Shown here: piece by piece, positions 62,626 through 64,000 of the stretch
How the letters are laid out: every line of letters starts with the position of its first letter
How positions within the stretch are numbered: the first letter of the stretch is position 1
Assembly: GCA_964030785.1 (NCBI GenBank)
Contig: OZ034972.1
Location: forward strand, 54,342,038-54,406,037
Direction: 5' to 3'
Length of the DNA: 64,000 nt
From: Siderastrea siderea
Taxonomy: Eukaryota; Cnidaria; Anthozoa; Scleractinia; Rhizangiidae
Program-made: the position numbers and the translations under genes
Notes under the pieces: generated by a model
Database searches by the model: none
The model's input: the letters and a program-made list of their open reading frames with translations, nothing else
What the model was told of the DNA's origin: nothing

Positions 62626-63192
62626 GATTTAATGAAATTCAACGTTCCATTGAATAATTTAAGAGAGAGGGAAGCACTGAAATGCGTGGTATTTGATTTC
62701 TGAGAATGGAGAAAAGTGGTGCAGCTAGAGTGAAACAAGTTTATTACTGCTGTGCACTATTTAGTGTTACCCACTTTAAACAAAGGTTTTTTTTATTATA
62801 CTTACTAGATGTCTATTTTGCCCTCGCAGTGAAATACACTGTGTACTGTTCTACAGCCATCTTGGTTGTGGTCGTTGTGCCCCAACCTTAAGCACAACCC
62901 CTAAAAAAGGAGCTGGTTGTGGTGATTGTGCCACAACCAGAAACACAACCCCTAAAAGTCCATCCAAAAACGTGCCAGGTAAATTAGAATGAGTTTGATT
63001 GTGCATTTTGTTGGCATGTGAGTTCAATTTTGTTTGATTGCTGAACTGAGTCAACTCAATTCAAGGAAATATGAGTTCAATTAAGTTCTGTCAATTGAAA
63101 TTCAGTTGGATTGCATTTAATTTCAATTGGTATTCTGGGCTTATAACATTTTTATAAAAAACCCTTGTTATAGTGCATCTTTATATTCTCAC

Positions 63193-63607
63193 CTTTCTTT
63201 GCATTATGGCCAACAAAACCTCCACATTTCCGAGTTGCTGGTATATCACTTGACAAGGCTAACACAGCAGCTCTAAACATCTTCCCAGTTCCAGAAAAGT
63301 TTGTGCTTAAGATAACTCCATCCCATAAGTCTATAAGACTCCTCTGGTACCATTCTGCTATCAGCATCTCCATCATCACCACTAGAGTCGTCTTCTTCTG
63401 AAAAGAACTGCCTCTCCTCATCATCCCAGCAAGGAACAATGCCCTCATTTTCTGAATCAGAGTCCACATCTGATTCAATTTCCTCATTTCCATTGGAGAG
63501 TTCACATGGACTATCACCATATATTGTCTGATGCTCCTAGAAAGTACTTTTGCTCACTGTTTCTTTGCAGTGGTTACAAAAGAACTTGCCACCAATTCTA
63601 GGAGTAA
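63193..63607 (-). pseudogene. Transposase exon A (N-terminal part)
   Basis: Contains FFCNHCKETVSKSTF (finger-like), an in-frame TAG, the acidic run DSDSENEG...DDEERQFFSEEDD in a different frame, and finally DIPATRK and GHNAKK before a GTGAGA donor at 63188-63192. At least one stop and one frameshift break the exon. Confidence 0.6.
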
Positions 63608-63742
63608 CTAAACATGTCAAGACAAATGTTAGGTTGACCAATATCAATGAATAATAATTTTGTTACTGCAATACAGTAGACAAACTTTTACATTGTAACT
63701 TGATAATTTTTTGGTGTACACTGTTATAACATATACATCTAC

Positions 63743-63905
63743 AGTCAACTCTCTCTTAATAGACACCTCCATAAGACGGACACCTTTATAAGGCGGACAC
63801 CTGGTGTTGGTCCCGTTCCTGCCATTTTTCAGTTATTTTACTGTTAAGTAACTAAACTGCGTATAAGATGGACACCTCTCTAAGATGGACACCTGCAGTC
63901 GGTCC
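63743..63905. repeat. GACGGACACCT repeat (MITE-like fragment)
   Basis: Starts TACAGTCAACTCTCTCTTAA and contains several AAGA.GGACACCT units in both halves, a pattern typical of pogo/Tigger-related MITEs. The second terminus is not identified. Confidence 0.5.
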
Positions 63906-63970
63906 TGAATGTGTCTGTTTTGAGGCTAATTCAAATTCACAATTAATATCAGGTACCTTATTACATGATA

Positions 63971-64000
63971 TTTTCGCGTCACGTTAATTTCGCGAAATTC
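63971..64000. repeat. Edge of an AAATTAACG-type repeat
   Basis: TTCGCGTCACGTTAATTTCGCG at the window edge resembles the AAATTAACGCG motif of the family at 9860-10145 and 15810-17541. It is too short for certainty. Confidence 0.3.

Larger units (their letters stand above)
46715..62977. mobile_element. 16.3 kb inverted-repeat (foldback-type) structure with minisatellite arms
   Basis: The left arm 46715-48338 and right arm 61577-62977 are reverse complements with the same order of parts. From outside in: TGGCACGTTTTTGGATGGAC; one or more copies of TTAGGGGTTGTGCTT..GGTTG; ATGGCTGTAGAAC; the long CACAACCCT-type array; then ACTACC..GACAGCCAC, GTAGCACG.ATCTAACACAA and CCCGCGTTTTGTCCTG, ending at GATAACACTCTC. 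The 13.2 kb interior has no transposase and includes a Gypsy element. No target duplication is visible. The whole lies in the first intron of the transposase pseudogene. Confidence 0.8.
42728..63607 (-). pseudogene. Decayed transposase gene, CACTA/tnp2-like group (three exons)
   Basis: The exons are 63193-63607, 45367-46104 and 42728-43185. They are joined by GT-AG introns whose phases agree (phase 1 at both junctions). Motifs: a Cys/His finger-like start (FFCNHC), an acidic linker, DIPATRK.GGFVGHNAKKG, GCSKCFKEFP, DFSGFDRESW, LIDPMHNLLLGTAKQ, CTPNMHLH, FSFERYN and LVEWYARHPQ. These are typical of large transposases of the tnp2/CACTA-related group that are abundant in cnidarians. Stops, frameshifts and a small deletion show it is not functional. 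The first intron is 17.1 kb because of nested insertions. Confidence 0.68.

Noticed and set aside
61706..62738. 261-codon plus-strand and 245-codon minus-strand open frames
   Set aside because: Same artefact in the complementary right-arm minisatellite.

Overview
The window is animal nuclear DNA, almost certainly from an anthozoan cnidarian and probably a scleractinian (stony) coral. The genes are split by GT-AG introns. The DNA is AT-rich and dense in short hairpin MITEs, tRNA-derived SINEs, CR1/L2-type LINEs, Penelope-like and Ty3/Gypsy elements of the kinds common in coral assemblies. No bacterial or organellar gene is present.

Left half (about 0.3-37 kb, minus strand). One gene fills this half: a secreted subtilisin/kexin-like proprotein convertase whose P domain is followed by five complete thrombospondin type 1 (TSP1) repeats and a truncated sixth. 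I assembled 18 exons from GT-AG sites. They close in frame (2,709 nt, 902 residues) and keep the Asp/His/Asn/Ser catalytic set at furin-like spacing (156, 197, 299, 372). Two linked features are unusual: the usual basic autocleavage site of the prodomain reads YNLL, and the S1-pocket Asp equivalent to furin Asp306 is Ser. The introns carry a broken plus-strand Ty3/Gypsy element (28.8-33.6 kb), two CR1/L2 fragments, a 5.65 kb transposon-like element with perfect 9-bp target duplications (20.0-25.7 kb), a foldback element with minisatellite arms (15.8-17.5 kb), a pogo/Tigger-like MITE, TTAA-type MITEs, SINEs and hairpins. Intron 3 also holds a tandem duplication that copies the start of exon 4.

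Middle (37-42.7 kb). This is upstream and intergenic sequence with a cluster of three tRNA-derived SINE copies. A possible plus-strand signal-peptide exon lies near 40.8 kb. Most of the rest is AT-rich and shows no gene.

Right half (42.7-63.6 kb, minus strand). A decayed transposase gene related to the CACTA/tnp2 group is split into three exons. A 17.1 kb intron separates the first two. Inside it sits a 16.3 kb inverted-repeat structure whose 1.4-1.6 kb arms consist mostly of a CACAACCCT-type minisatellite. Within the interior of that structure lies a nearly intact minus-strand Ty3/Gypsy element with a perfect ATAAC target duplication. The implied order of events is transposase gene, then foldback structure, then Gypsy element.

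Only the convertase-TSP1 gene looks like a functional host gene. Nearly everything else is mobile or repetitive DNA. All family assignments are by eye from motifs, not from database searches.
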